Below are positions 1-9,039 of a DNA stretch of 64,000 nucleotides, piece after piece. The notes beneath the pieces are model-generated. The model was not told where the DNA came from and did no database searches. It saw only the letters and a program-made list of their open reading frames with translations. The stretch spans positions 1,736,001 through 1,800,000 of the forward strand of contig NZ_CP083349.1 of NCBI RefSeq assembly GCF_020035535.1. The letters are read 5' to 3'. Positions within the stretch are counted from its first letter, which is position 1. Each line of letters opens with the position of its first letter. A program made the translations under genes and the position numbers. The DNA is from Ensifer adhaerens. Lineage in GTDB: Bacteria; Pseudomonadota; Alphaproteobacteria; Rhizobiales; Rhizobiaceae.

Positions 1-16
1 GCCCGCTGACCGGTCC

Positions 17-964
17 TTACGACCCGAACACCGACCAGCCGGTGCGTGCTGCCAACATTTCGAGCGCCAGCGAACCGAGCAGCGAATTGCCGTTCTCGTT
101 GAGACCCGGCGACCAGACGGCGACCGACGCCTTGCCCGGAGCAACCGCCAGAATGCCGCCGCCGACGCCGCTCTTTCCAGGCAGGCCGACGCGATAGGCG
201 AAATCGCCCGAGCCGTCATAGTGGCCGCAGGTCAGCATCAGCGCGTTGATGCGCCGCGCCCGCTGGCGCGAGACCACGTTGTGGCCCGTCAGCGGGTTAC
301 TGCCGCCTGCGGCCAGAAACAGGCCGGCTTTCGCCAGCTGGCTGCAGGTCATCGCCAGGGCGCAATGATGGAAGTAGACGCCGAGCACATGGTCGACAGG
401 ATGGTCGAGCCGGCCATAGGAGCGCATGAAGTTTGCGAGCGCGAAGTTGCGGTAGCCGGTGGCCGTCTCCGAACGCGCAACCTCGTGGTCGATGACGATC
501 TGGTCGTCGTCGGCAAGATAGCGGACGAACTGCACGATTTCGCCGATCAGTTCGCGCGGCGTATGGCCTGCGAGGATCAGGTCGCTGATGGTGATCGCAC
601 CGGCATTGATGAAGGGATTGCGCGGCTTGCCGCCCTCATGCTCGAGCTGCACGATCGAATTGAACGCGGAGCCGGACGGTTCGCGACCGACCCGGTGCCA
701 GATGTTCTCGCCGTGTTTGCCGAGCGCCAGCGTCAGCGTGAACACCTTCGAGACGCTCTGGATCGAAAACGGCACCTCGGCATCGCCAACCCGATAGATC
801 TTGCCGTCGGTGGTGACGATCGCCATGCCGAAATGCTTGGCATCGACCCGCGCGAGCTGCGGAATGTAGTCGGCGACCTTGCCTTGGCCGAACCTTGGGC
901 TCAGTTCCCGGTGGATATCGTCGATGATCGCCTGCAGGTCTTGCGGAGCGTTCTGCTCAGGCAT
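17..964 (-). CDS. glsA: Glutaminase (serine-dependent beta-lactamase fold)
   Basis: Hydrolyses L-glutamine to glutamate and ammonia in the cytoplasm. The 315-residue product matches the usual bacterial glutaminase length (about 305-310). The family's catalytic Ser-x-x-Lys is visible as S70-V-S-K73, within FSIQSVSK. The conserved block NPFINAGAI follows near residue 115, and a Gly-rich KSGVGGG segment lies near the C-terminus. The ATG at 962-964 is preceded by a GAGGGA ribosome binding site, and the TAA stop lies inside the window, so the gene is complete. It sits downstream of rpsD on the same strand, but a strong terminator separates them, so it is probably transcribed alone. Family assignment is very secure. 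Confidence 0.96.
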   Translation of the reverse strand: MPEQNAPQDLQAIIDDIHRELSPRFGQGKVADYIPQLARVDAKHFGMAIVTTDGKIYRVGDAEVPFSIQSVSKVFTLTLALGKHGENIWHRVGREPSGSAFNSIVQLEHEGGKPRNPFINAGAITISDLILAGHTPRELIGEIVQFVRYLADDDQIVIDHEVARSETATGYRNFALANFMRSYGRLDHPVDHVLGVYFHHCALAMTCSQLAKAGLFLAAGGSNPLTGHNVVSRQRARRINALMLTCGHYDGSGDFAYRVGLPGKSGVGGGILAVAPGKASVAVWSPGLNENGNSLLGSLALEMLAARTGWSVFGS

Positions 965-1050
965 CGGCTTCCCTCTCGCTCACCGCCTTCGGAGACAAGG
1001 AGGTGAGATCACCATGATCGGAGTGCGGTCGCGTAGCGAAGGCTACAGAC

Positions 1051-1080
1051 AAAAAAACCGCCCGGAAACGGGCGGTTTTC
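1051..1080 (-). terminator. Rho-independent terminator of rpsD
   Basis: A GC-rich hairpin with arms CCGCCCG and CGGGCGG and loop GAAA is followed on the minus strand by a run of T residues. It lies just downstream of the rpsD stop. Confidence 0.9.
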
Positions 1081-1107
1081 GAAACGTCACAAGGCGCGAG
1101 CCTCGGA

Positions 1108-1725
1108 TTAACGCGAATAGAATTCGACGACCAGGTGCGGTTCCATGACGACGGCGTAAGGAACGTCGGAGAGAACCGGAACGCGGACGTAGGTCGCAAC
1201 CATCTTGTTGTGGTCGACTTCGATGTAATCAGGAACGTCGCGTTCAGCGAGCGAAACCGATTCGAGAACGGTCACGAGCTGCTTGGACTTTTCCTTGACT
1301 TCGATGACGTCGCCCGGCTTGCAACGGTAGGAACCGATGTTGACGCGAACACCGTTGACCTTGACGTGGCCGTGGTTGACGAACTGACGGGCGGCGAAGA
1401 CCGTCGGAACGAACTTGGCGCGGTAGACGATCGCGTCGAGGCGCGATTCGAGCAGGCCGATCAGGTTCTCCGGGGTGTCGCCCTTGCGGCGGGAAGCTTC
1501 AGCGAAGATCGCGCGGAACTGCTTCTCGCGGATGTCGCCGTAGTAGCCCTTGAGCTTCTGCTTGGCGCGCAGCTGTACACCGAAGTCCGAAAGCTTGGAC
1601 TTGCGGCGCTGACCGTGCTGGCCCGGGCCGTATTCGCGGCGATTAACCGGGGACTTCGGACGGCCCCAGATGTTTTCGCCCATACGGCGGTCAATTTTGT
1701 ACTTGGACGATTCGCGCTTGCTCAT
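1108..1725 (-). CDS. rpsD: 30S ribosomal protein S4
   Basis: Primary 16S rRNA-binding protein of the small subunit and assembly initiator. The 205-residue product begins [20 protein letters not shown] and has the S4 RNA-binding fold. The S4 domain (residues about 95-155) contains [11 protein letters not shown] and [13 protein letters not shown]. The ATG at 1723-1725 was chosen because GAAAGGAAA lies just upstream and the product then matches S4 of other Rhizobiales. A 13-codon in-frame upstream extension is not expected to be used. As is common in alphaproteobacteria, the gene stands alone rather than in the alpha operon. It has its own promoter, a leader of about 165 nt and a strong terminator. 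Confidence 0.98.
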   Translation of the reverse strand: MSKRESSKYKIDRRMGENIWGRPKSPVNRREYGPGQHGQRRKSKLSDFGVQLRAKQKLKGYYGDIREKQFRAIFAEASRRKGDTPENLIGLLESRLDAIVYRAKFVPTVFAARQFVNHGHVKVNGVRVNIGSYRCKPGDVIEVKEKSKQLVTVLESVSLAERDVPDYIEVDHNKMVATYVRVPVLSDVPYAVVMEPHLVVEFYSR

Positions 1726-1897
1726 CGCATTTCCTTTCAAACGGTTACACCGGCCTGTTTCCAAGCCGGATCAAGGAAACACGCCCTCCTCTGAACCCAT
1801 TTTCGGGGTTCTGACAGGTTTCTCACGATCACGCTGACGGAGAAGCCACGGGACATGTCAAATGAAACACCGGACATTTCTGCCCGGCGTTGGGGCG

Positions 1898-1926
1898 GCT
1901 TTAGTGTGTCGGGCCACTATTGTCAA
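1898..1926 (-). promoter_or_regulatory. Probable sigma-70 promoter of rpsD
   Basis: Read on the minus strand, TTGACA (1926-1921) and TAAAGC (1903-1898) are separated by exactly 17 nt. Transcription would start near 1890, giving rpsD a 5' leader of about 165 nt. The leader contains GC-rich inverted repeats, for example a GAACCC/GGGGTTC stem near 1793-1811. Assignment is by consensus only. Confidence 0.6.
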
Positions 1927-1970
1927 ACGAAATCGTGGCAATCGGCTTCGCTTCACGTCGGATCAACAGG

Positions 1971-2480
1971 TCAGGCCCGTTCCAGCGAGACGAGCAGCTT
2001 CCTGAGCAGCCCAGCCAGAGCGGTGCGGTCTTCCGCGCTCAATCCTTCGAGGTACCGTGCTTCGCTGGTCATATCTGCGCGAATCGCCGCTTCCGCAAGG
2101 GCTATTCCCTTGTCGGTCAATCCGACGACGCTGCTGCGGCCATCGGATGCGGAGCGTTCACGCACGATCAGTCCTGCCTTCTGCAGCCGATCGAGCCGGT
2201 GCGTCAGCCCACCCGACGAGATCATCAGCAACGTATAGAGGTCCGTCGGCGTCAGTCGATAGGGCGGCCCGGATCGCCGCAGCGTCGAAATCACGTCGAA
2301 CTCGCCGCGGTCGAGGCCGAAGGAGGCAAAGGTCTCCTCGATCGACGGACGGACGAGATTGGAAAGGCGGTAGGCACGCCCGAGGATCGTCATCGGCTCG
2401 GTATCGAGATCGGGCAGTTCACGCTGCCACTGCCCCTGCAACCGGTCGACGTGATCCCTCGCCTCATTCTCGTTCCGCAT
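1971..2480 (-). CDS. MarR-family transcriptional regulator
   Basis: Dimeric winged-helix DNA-binding repressor of 169 residues. The wing-helix region is recognisable: the helix around LTPTDLYTLLMISSGGLTHR, then DRLQKAGLIVRE and the SDGRSS wing, followed by the LTDKGIAL helix. The ATG at 2478-2480 is used. The gene is divergent from a cupin gene. The 116-bp gap between them carries two related palindromes, typical operator arrangement for a MarR protein controlling itself and its neighbour. No ligand can be read from the sequence. There is no Cys in an OhrR-like position, so a peroxide sensor is not suggested. Family certain, target inferred. Confidence 0.92.
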   Translation of the reverse strand: MRNENEARDHVDRLQGQWQRELPDLDTEPMTILGRAYRLSNLVRPSIEETFASFGLDRGEFDVISTLRRSGPPYRLTPTDLYTLLMISSGGLTHRLDRLQKAGLIVRERSASDGRSSVVGLTDKGIALAEAAIRADMTSEARYLEGLSAEDRTALAGLLRKLLVSLERA

Positions 2481-2500
2481 CGTTCACCTCGATCTTCATC

Positions 2501-2551
2501 AATCTATCTTGACGGGAAGATAGATTAGCATAATATCTTCTCGTGAAGATA
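2501..2551. promoter_or_regulatory. Two tandem palindromic operators between marR-type gene and cupin gene
   Basis: Palindrome 1 (2501-2526) has perfect 10-bp arms AATCTATCTT/AAGATAGATT around GACGGG. Palindrome 2 (2534-2551) has perfect 7-bp arms TATCTTC/GAAGATA around TCGT. Both share the pattern TATCTT-N6-AAGATA, and their centres are 29 bp apart. Their place between divergent genes suggests binding sites for the adjacent MarR protein (inference). Confidence 0.75.
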
Positions 2552-2596
2552 ATTCATCCGCTTGAGAAAGCCAAGCCGGCGACTAGGGAGGCCAGC

Positions 2597-2932
2597 ATGT
2601 TTCATGTCATTCCACGTGCAGAGCAGAAACAGAGCCCGAACCGGACGATCCTGTTCGAGGGCGGTCAATTCGGAACCCCGATTTCGCTCTTTCTCATGGA
2701 TGCCGAACCCGGCCAGGGGCCAGCCCTTCACGTCCACCCTTATCCGGAGACGTGGATCGTTCATTCCGGCGAAGCGGAATTCACCGTGGGTGAACAGAAG
2801 ATCAAGGGCAAGGCCGGTGACATCATCGTCGTCGACCCCGAAACGCCGCACCGTTTCGTCAACACCGGCACGGGCCGGCTGCAGATGACCTGCATCCACG
2901 CATCCGACCGGGTGGTTCAGAGTTGGCTGTAG
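2597..2932 (+). CDS. Small cupin-domain protein
   Basis: Single-domain cupin of 111 residues. Cupin motif 1 is visible as HVHPYPETWIVHSGEAEFTVG, with potential metal-binding His and Glu, and motif 2 as PHRFVNTGTGRLQM. Such proteins bind a metal and a small ligand, and their function varies widely. The ATG at 2597 is preferred because it has an AGGGAGG ribosome binding site. An upstream in-frame GTG at 2543 lies inside the operator and is unlikely. It is divergent from the MarR regulator and probably controlled by it. The specific reaction is unknown. A role in detoxification or signalling is only a guess. Confidence 0.85.
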   Translation: MFHVIPRAEQKQSPNRTILFEGGQFGTPISLFLMDAEPGQGPALHVHPYPETWIVHSGEAEFTVGEQKIKGKAGDIIVVDPETPHRFVNTGTGRLQMTCIHASDRVVQSWL

Positions 2933-2986
2933 CGCCGGCGATGGTCGGGCTGTTCCAGCACTGGGAGGCGGCACCCTAGGCAGAGC

Positions 2987-4504
2987 TTACTCGGCTGCTG
3001 CTGCCGTCGTGCTTGCCGTGTCGGGCCCGTTCGCATCGCCGGGCGCGGTCTCGCTGCCAAGGTCCGGGAACGCAACGATCCGTTTGCCGGTGAAATCGGC
3101 ATGGATGACGATCAGCCCATGCTCCTCGAAATAGCCGAGCAGACGACGGGCCCGTCTTGCAGAATGCGTGCCGTAGGCACGTGCAATCATCGCGTCCGAA
3201 GGACACGGCAGGCTGCGAATTGCGGCCTGTGCCATCATCAGGAACACCGCCTGCAGGTCTTCGGTGACGCGATCGGCGAGCAGCAACGCCTGTGCCCAAA
3301 CCTCTGTCGCTGCCGTCTCGGCGTCGATCCCGGAACGGGCGACCGCCATCTTACGGCGGAACGCGCTGAGGGAAAGAGCTGCGCCTGACGGGAGGCGACG
3401 GATGCGGCATCGCACCAGGAAGTCCTGAAACAGTTCCGCATCGGGCCGGAAGGCCGCCTCCGGATTGGTCAGAATTTCCGCGAAGACACTGTCGAGCAGG
3501 GTCTCCTTTTCTTCGGCAGACATCTCCTGCTGGGCCTGCCGTGCCTCAATCGGCGCAGCGGCTTCCGGCCGCGGACGCGACAGTTCGGCGAGGATGTCGG
3601 TCGTCGGCCGCGGCGGCGCGACGACGCGGCGCATGATCGGCCGGGTCAACTCGTCCGGATCCGGCGTGAAGATCAGGTCTTCGACGTCCTGTGGCGCTTC
3701 GGGCAGCGGCATCAACTTCGGGCTCGTCGAGCGGGCCGAGGTCTCGACCGTGCCGATCGTCACCTTGAGAGGGCGTCGCGAAAGCGCCGGGCCGAGCGCG
3801 ACGAAGGAGCCACGCTTCAGGTCGCGGAACATTTCCGCCGTGCGCCGGTCCATGCCAAGCAGATCGGCTGCACGCAGCATGTCAATGTCGAGGAAGGTGC
3901 GTCCCATCAGGAAGTTGGAGGCTTCCGCCGCGACGTTCTTGGCAAGCTTCGCCAGGCGCTGCGTGGCGATGACGCCGGCAAGGCCGCGTTTGCGGCCGCG
4001 GCACATCAGGTTGGTCATGGCGCCGAGCGAAATCTTGCGCACCTCTTCGGTGACGTCGCCGGCAACCGATGGCGCAAACATCTGCGCCTCGTCGACGACG
4101 ACGAGAACCGGATACCAGTATTCGCGGTCCGCATCGAACATGGCGTTCAGGAACACGCCGGCATTGCGCATCTGCTGCTCGATATCGAGCCCTTCCAGCG
4201 ACAGCACGCAGGAGACGCGGTGCTGGCGGATGCGGGTGGCGATGCCGATCAGTTCCGCGTCGGTCCGCTCGCCCTCGACGACCACGTGGCCGAACTTGTC
4301 GGCGAGCGTGACGAAATCGCCTTCGGGGTCGATGATGCACTGCTGCACCCAGGGCGCCGATTGCTCCAGCAGCCGGCGCAGGAGATGCGACTTGCCCGAA
4401 CCGGAATTGCCCTGCACCAGAAGACGGGTGGCCAGAAGCTCCTCGATATCGAGCGAGGCCGATGTCCCTTCGGACGTCGCTCCCATGTCGATGCCGACCT
4501 TCAT
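2987..4504 (-). CDS. HerA-like ATP-binding protein (DUF87 type)
   Basis: Predicted P-loop NTPase of 505 residues, related to HerA/FtsK-like ATPases. The Walker A motif GNSGSGKS is at about residues 32-39, Walker B is VLVVVDEAQMF, and an Arg-rich segment CRGRKRGLAGVIATQR resembles a sensor/arginine-finger region. The last 150 residues are Pro/Ala-rich and then form a helical, wHTH-like tail. The start at 4502-4504 (MKVGIDMGAT) has a GAGGTGG site upstream; the 20-codon longer frame is not needed. Partners such as NurA nuclease are absent next to it. Stand-alone HerA-like ATPases like this are common in Rhizobiales. Its role in DNA processing is inferred from the fold only. Confidence 0.8.
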   Translation of the reverse strand: MKVGIDMGATSEGTSASLDIEELLATRLLVQGNSGSGKSHLLRRLLEQSAPWVQQCIIDPEGDFVTLADKFGHVVVEGERTDAELIGIATRIRQHRVSCVLSLEGLDIEQQMRNAGVFLNAMFDADREYWYPVLVVVDEAQMFAPSVAGDVTEEVRKISLGAMTNLMCRGRKRGLAGVIATQRLAKLAKNVAAEASNFLMGRTFLDIDMLRAADLLGMDRRTAEMFRDLKRGSFVALGPALSRRPLKVTIGTVETSARSTSPKLMPLPEAPQDVEDLIFTPDPDELTRPIMRRVVAPPRPTTDILAELSRPRPEAAAPIEARQAQQEMSAEEKETLLDSVFAEILTNPEAAFRPDAELFQDFLVRCRIRRLPSGAALSLSAFRRKMAVARSGIDAETAATEVWAQALLLADRVTEDLQAVFLMMAQAAIRSLPCPSDAMIARAYGTHSARRARRLLGYFEEHGLIVIHADFTGKRIVAFPDLGSETAPGDANGPDTASTTAAAAE

Positions 4505-4753
4505 TTCCACCTCTTCATGTTGAACTGATTCGCGATCACGCGGAGACCGCCCGTCGGGCGACACCTAGCACGGTTTTCCCGGAAATCGTGCCGCTGGCGC
4601 ACAAAACCCACAGGGAATACGCGCAGGAAAGTCTCCGCAAAATAACCGGATGCAGAATCCGGTCGCTACAATATAAAGTTGAGGATCGTACTTTTGCGAG
4701 TAAGGACGAATGCCCATTTGGGTTTTAGTCGAAGCGATTTGCCAGGGGCAGGA

Positions 4754-4939
4754 ATGGAGCACTACGAAACAGAACAGCAGATGGAGCTGCACAATCTCGA
4801 TCAGCGTATGCGCGATGCTTACAAGGACACGCAACGGGTCGCCTCGAAAGACGACGCCGCACGGGCCGGCCGCATGCGCTTTCGCGCCGCCTGCGTGTTG
4901 GCCGTTCTGATCGGCCTGTTGCTGGCGATCTTCCTTTAG
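4754..4939 (+). CDS. Small single-pass membrane protein, unknown function
   Basis: Predicted 61-residue protein beginning MEHYETEQQME, with a charged N-terminal half and a C-terminal hydrophobic helix ACVLAVLIGLLLAIFL. That arrangement suggests a tail-anchored inner-membrane peptide. The ATG at 4754 follows a purine-rich CAGGGGCAGGA. A longer in-frame start at 4679 adds a sequence of non-coding character. No family recognised. It lies alone between two minus-strand transcription units. Confidence 0.6.
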   Translation: MEHYETEQQMELHNLDQRMRDAYKDTQRVASKDDAARAGRMRFRAACVLAVLIGLLLAIFL

Positions 4940-4976
4940 AGTGCCGTGCCGGTCGTAGCGACGCATGAACAGGGCT

Positions 4977-5852
4977 CTACCCGAGCGCTTCGGCGTGCCC
5001 TGCTCGTTTTTCCACGATGGCTTCAGGTGCCACCGTCAGCCCGAAGCCCTGCATCAGCCGGCGCGTGGCAAAATCGGGTTTGCCCGAGGTGAAGATCGCC
5101 GGGTCCTGGCCGTTCAGCGGCTCGAAGCCGTTGGGCTGCGGCACCAGCGAGCGCGCCCGCCGGGCGATCGCTTCGGCCGGATCCAGCCAGTCGACCGGCC
5201 AGGGTGCGAGCCTGCGGAAAACGTTGGCCATGAAGGGATAATGCGTGCAGGCGAGCACCACGATATCGGTCTTCCTGCCGTCCATCTCGACGAAGCACGG
5301 CGCGATCTCTGCCTGGACGGTCTCGTCGTCGAGCTTCTCGCCGCGAATATAGGCCTCCGCCATCTTGGCGAGGTTCTCCGAGCCGACAAGGCGCACATGG
5401 CACTGGCTGGCAAAGGACTGGATGAGATCGCGGGTATAGGCACGCTTGACCGTGCCGGGCGTCGCCAGCACCGAGACGAGGCCGGAGCGCGTGCGCTCGG
5501 CCGCTGGCTTGATTGCCGGGACCGTGCCGACAAAGGTCATTTGTGGATAGGCTGCGCGAAGATCGGCGCCGACGAGCGTGAAAGCGGTGTTGCAGGCGAT
5601 TACGCAGATTTCCGGATCGTGTTCGGTGAGCAGTCGGCCAAAGAGATCGATCACCCGCTCTTTCAGTGCCGCCTCTTCCCAGCCACCATAGGGAAAGCCG
5701 GCATCATCGGCGACATAGATGAAATGTCGCTCGGGCATCAGCACCCTCGCCTCGCGCAGCACCGTCAAGCCGCCGATGCCGCTGTCGAAGACGAGGATGG
5801 GTTTCAGTTCACTCGCTGTCACCTTTGTCTCGCGCTTTCCTGCTGTGTTCAC
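4977..5852 (-). CDS. murI: Glutamate racemase
   Basis: Interconverts L- and D-glutamate for peptidoglycan synthesis. The family hallmarks are clear: [14 protein letters not shown] at the N-terminus, [10 protein letters not shown] with the first catalytic Cys and LACTHYPF with the second. Length is 291 residues with the start at 5852, or 281 with an in-frame GTG at 5822. The GTG start would shorten the overlap with the upstream methyltransferase from 44 to 14 nt and place [13 protein letters not shown] at the N-terminus, which fits the family better. I cannot decide the start. The overlap with the upstream gene implies a two-gene operon and translational coupling. Confidence 0.95.
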   Translation of the reverse strand: MNTAGKRETKVTASELKPILVFDSGIGGLTVLREARVLMPERHFIYVADDAGFPYGGWEEAALKERVIDLFGRLLTEHDPEICVIACNTAFTLVGADLRAAYPQMTFVGTVPAIKPAAERTRSGLVSVLATPGTVKRAYTRDLIQSFASQCHVRLVGSENLAKMAEAYIRGEKLDDETVQAEIAPCFVEMDGRKTDIVVLACTHYPFMANVFRRLAPWPVDWLDPAEAIARRARSLVPQPNGFEPLNGQDPAIFTSGKPDFATRRLMQGFGLTVAPEAIVEKRAGHAEALG

Positions 5853-6639
5853 CCGGAGCGCCGGAGCCGCGCGGGTTTTCCCGCGTAAACCGGTCGAGCG
5901 AAGAAATGACGCCGCGTAGCACCTGGATTTCGGATTCGGTAAAGGACGGTCTGGTCAGAACCGCGCGCAGGTTCTCGACCAATTTCGGCTTTTTGTCGGC
6001 GGAACGGAAGTAGTTGCGCGCATCGAGTGCTTCCTCGACATGCTCGAACAGACCCTGCAGGTGTTCCTTGGTCGCCGGTCGCTGCTCGATCGCCTGGAAC
6101 GAGGTCTCGTCCTCAGACTCCATCCCGGTCTTCAGCCACTCATAGGACATCAAAAGCACGGCCTGGGCGAGATTGAGCGAGGCGAAAGCCGGATTGACCG
6201 GAAAGGTCACGATCTCGTCGGCAAGGGCCACTTCCTCGTTCGTAAGGCCCGTGCGCTCGCGCCCGAACAGGATCCCGGTCTTCTCGCCACCCTGAAAGCG
6301 CTGGCGAAGCGTCCGCGCCGCGACGATTGGCGAGCGCACCGGCTTGTAGCCGTCGCGATCACGAGCGGTCGTGGCATAGACGAAGTTGAGGTCGGCGATC
6401 GCCTCTTCGACCGAGCCGTAGAGCTTGGCAGCGTCGATCACGTGGTCGGCGCGGCTCGCGGCGGAGCGCGCCTTTTCGCTCGGCCAGCCGTCGCGCGGAT
6501 TGACGAGCCGAAGCTCGGCCAGGCCGAAATTCGCCATCGCGCGGGCGACCATGCCGATGTTTTCGCCGAGCTGCGGATAGGCGAGGATGATCGCCGGTCC
6601 TTCCGCCAGAAGTTCGCGCTCGCTATTCGTACCTGCCAT
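5809..6639 (-). CDS. TrmJ-like RNA methyltransferase (SpoU/TrmH family)
   Basis: SPOUT-family 2'-O-methyltransferase of 276 residues. The N-terminal motif [20 protein letters not shown] and the C-terminal knot motif [22 protein letters not shown] are those of the TrmJ/LasT branch, which methylates position 32 of tRNAs. The middle carries [14 protein letters not shown], the conserved SAM-binding loop. The ATG at 6637-6639 gives the expected N-terminus; a 22-codon upstream extension looks spurious. Its 3' end overlaps the start of murI. Tentatively TrmJ; substrate not provable here. Confidence 0.88.
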   Translation of the reverse strand: MAGTNSERELLAEGPAIILAYPQLGENIGMVARAMANFGLAELRLVNPRDGWPSEKARSAASRADHVIDAAKLYGSVEEAIADLNFVYATTARDRDGYKPVRSPIVAARTLRQRFQGGEKTGILFGRERTGLTNEEVALADEIVTFPVNPAFASLNLAQAVLLMSYEWLKTGMESEDETSFQAIEQRPATKEHLQGLFEHVEEALDARNYFRSADKKPKLVENLRAVLTRPSFTESEIQVLRGVISSLDRFTRENPRGSGAPGEHSRKARDKGDSE

Positions 6640-6704
6640 TTTCTCGTGCCTTCGCCTGACGTTCGGCGCTTCCCTCGCACAAATGCTGCAGAAATTAAAG
6701 TCCA

Positions 6705-8681
6705 CTACAGATGAAGGCGGTTGAGAGAGACGCCGATCATCTCAAGGCCGAGCTCGGCGTCGTCTCGCGATATCGGCAGATGCCGATCGACCGGCCCGCC
6801 GATCCGGCCGACCTCGTAGAAATAGGCCGACGCCTTGTCGCGCACGGACTGAACGAGTGCGAGATTGGCGTCGATGTCGTCCTTGAATGCCGCACCGACC
6901 GCGTCTGCATCCGTGCCGACGCGCCGCGCGAACACCCGTGCCCAATAGGTGCAGGCCATGAAGATCGCCAGCGCCTGGCGGACATGGCCGGGACGCGTGA
7001 CGAGCTGCCAGGGAAGCCCGAGCGGCTTTGCCGCGGCAGCCAGATCGCGATAGGCCCGGTCGAGCGCCTGCGATCGGGTGATGAGCACCAACCCCGAGGC
7101 CCCGTCCCTCGCCGCCTGCAACAGGCCCGTCAGTTCGTCGCACCATGTTGCGACGGCGGCATCGAGCGTCGTGCGCGTCCGGGTCGGAAACACGACGAAG
7201 GCAACGGCTGCGCCGGCAATCGAGCCGATCATCGTTTCCTCGAGGCGGAGCTGCAGGAGATGTGGGGTCAGCACGCCCATGAGGCTGTAGACCAGCGACA
7301 GCACGACCGAGATGAAGAAAGTCATCGTCGCATAGGAGACTGCCAGGAAATAGAAGGCGAGAAAGACGCAAAGCGCGCTCAGTGGCAGCACCAGATAGAT
7401 GCTGCCGCCGACCAGCGTGCCAACGACGATGCCGACCACGATGCCGAAGAGCGTACCCGCTGAACGCTGCAGCGCCTTTACGGCCGTATCGCCGCGCGAG
7501 CGCGTGTTGGTGAAGACCAGAAACGCGGCAAGCACCGCCCAGAACCAGCGCTCGCGTGAGAGCATCAGCCCAAAGATCATGGCGATGCCCGTAGCAAGCG
7601 TGATCTGGATCGCCGCCTTCAGCGCCGGGTCGGCAAGAGATGGCTTCCAGCGCGTCGCCGCGCCCCCCTCAAGCGCCGGCGGCTCTTCGAGATCAACCGG
7701 CGTCAGCTTCGCCAGGCTGCGGGCAAGCCGCTGCCGGACGTTGCGAAGCCAGAGCAGCGCCTTCACCGTCTCTTCGCGGCGCGGAGCGGCTTCGCCAAGG
7801 CGCGCGATTTCCTCGTCGATCTTTTCACCATCGCGGGCCAGCATTGCCTCCACCAGCGCCGGTGGCGGCATCGACTGGAAGCTGAGCACGATCACGCTTT
7901 CGGCGGCGAGGTGCAGGTCGAAGAGATTGATGACGAGATCCGAGGACGCAAGGCCTGGCTCCGGCCCCGGCCGCCGGCTCTCGGTAGGAATGAAGCTTTC
8001 CGCCATCAGCACCGCTTCCTTCAGCCGCTCTTCGGCCGTCAGCAGCCGACGCCGGTCGACCTCGGAAAGCACGGGCTTGCGGGCGATCTCCGCCAGTTGC
8101 AGCAGCATCTGGTCGACGCGACGCTGCACGCTGGCCGCGGCGCGCAGCAGATCGCGGTAGCGATCATCCGCCAGCAGCCGCGTACGGACGAGATGGGCGA
8201 TCGTTGCCGACACCGCGGCCCCGAAGAACAGCGCCGGCAGCTGATCGGCCGTTGGTCGGAGATAGGCGCCGGTGAAATAGGACATGAACGCAAACATGCC
8301 GACGGCAAAGCCGCGTGGGCCGAACGAGCGGCCATAGACCGCGAGAAAGATGATCAGAAGGAAGACGACGTCCGAGACGTAGCGATGTTCCTCGAGCAGC
8401 GAAGCGAGCCAGATCATCGAAACGCCGACGAGGACGGCGATGATGCGCGTGACGCGTTGCCCTGCAATCGTGCGGTCGCGCACCGCTAATCCACCCTCGA
8501 TCGAGAGTGACGCGGCAAGGCCATAGGCCGCCGGTGGCAGCGGCACGACGAGATAATGGACCGCCATCAGGATCAGCACGGAAACGACGATCGTCGCGGT
8601 GATGCGTGAGGCCTGCCGCAACCGCGAGAAGGCCGGATCGTTGGCAAGAAGCCAATCGCGCATACGGGAACGAAATGCCAT
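6705..8681 (-). CDS. FUSC-family inner-membrane protein (AaeB-like)
   Basis: Membrane protein of 658 residues with two hydrophobic halves, as in FUSC-family efflux components such as AaeB. The first helix bundle is at about residues 25-170 (TATIVVSVLILMAVHYLVV). A long soluble helical region follows at about 175-340. The second bundle is at about 355-510 (IQITLATGIAMIFGLMLSRE, LFGIVVGIVVGTLVGGSIYL), and then a cytoplasmic tail. The family is linked to export of aromatic acids or to unknown cargo. No membrane-fusion partner gene lies next to it, so the substrate is unknown. It is divergent from icd across 358 bp. Confidence 0.85.
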   Translation of the reverse strand: MAFRSRMRDWLLANDPAFSRLRQASRITATIVVSVLILMAVHYLVVPLPPAAYGLAASLSIEGGLAVRDRTIAGQRVTRIIAVLVGVSMIWLASLLEEHRYVSDVVFLLIIFLAVYGRSFGPRGFAVGMFAFMSYFTGAYLRPTADQLPALFFGAAVSATIAHLVRTRLLADDRYRDLLRAAASVQRRVDQMLLQLAEIARKPVLSEVDRRRLLTAEERLKEAVLMAESFIPTESRRPGPEPGLASSDLVINLFDLHLAAESVIVLSFQSMPPPALVEAMLARDGEKIDEEIARLGEAAPRREETVKALLWLRNVRQRLARSLAKLTPVDLEEPPALEGGAATRWKPSLADPALKAAIQITLATGIAMIFGLMLSRERWFWAVLAAFLVFTNTRSRGDTAVKALQRSAGTLFGIVVGIVVGTLVGGSIYLVLPLSALCVFLAFYFLAVSYATMTFFISVVLSLVYSLMGVLTPHLLQLRLEETMIGSIAGAAVAFVVFPTRTRTTLDAAVATWCDELTGLLQAARDGASGLVLITRSQALDRAYRDLAAAAKPLGLPWQLVTRPGHVRQALAIFMACTYWARVFARRVGTDADAVGAAFKDDIDANLALVQSVRDKASAYFYEVGRIGGPVDRHLPISRDDAELGLEMIGVSLNRLHL

Positions 8682-8943
8682 CGGATGCCTTTGCCTGTCC
8701 GCGCTCGCCTTGGGACGCGCGCCGCTTTCGCCGGTTCTTCCTGCATAGCGGCAGAAGCGATCTTTGCAAGGCCGGCGGCACCGAAAGCCTACTGCCTGTC
8801 TCCGCTACAACATACTGTTGTTCGAGGTGTTGCAGCGCCCCTGTCGCGTCCTGAGACCCATGGCCCGCTTGGCCCAGAAAGTGCGGCCGAACCCTTGGTC
8901 GACGCCCGCCTTCGCCTCCATCCAAAGTTTCAGCCAAGCATGC

Positions 8944-8972
8944 TTTGCCTTGCCGGTTCTGAGTGCTATAGG
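8944..8972 (+). promoter_or_regulatory. Possible sigma-70 promoter of icd
   Basis: TTTGCC (8944-8949) and TATAGG (8967-8972) are separated by 17 nt. A start near 8979 would give a leader of about 60 nt for icd. The -35 match is weak. The rest of the 8682-9039 gap shows no gene I can support. Confidence 0.35.
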
Positions 8973-9039
8973 GCACAGGATTTTTCAGAGAGGAAGGGAC
9001 ATCGCTCCCGCTGTCCCGCATAAGCTACGAGGCATATTC

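Noticed and set aside
2543..2596. GTG at 2543 as the start of the cupin gene.
   Set aside because: It lies inside an operator palindrome and has no ribosome binding site, while ATG 2597 has AGGGAGG.
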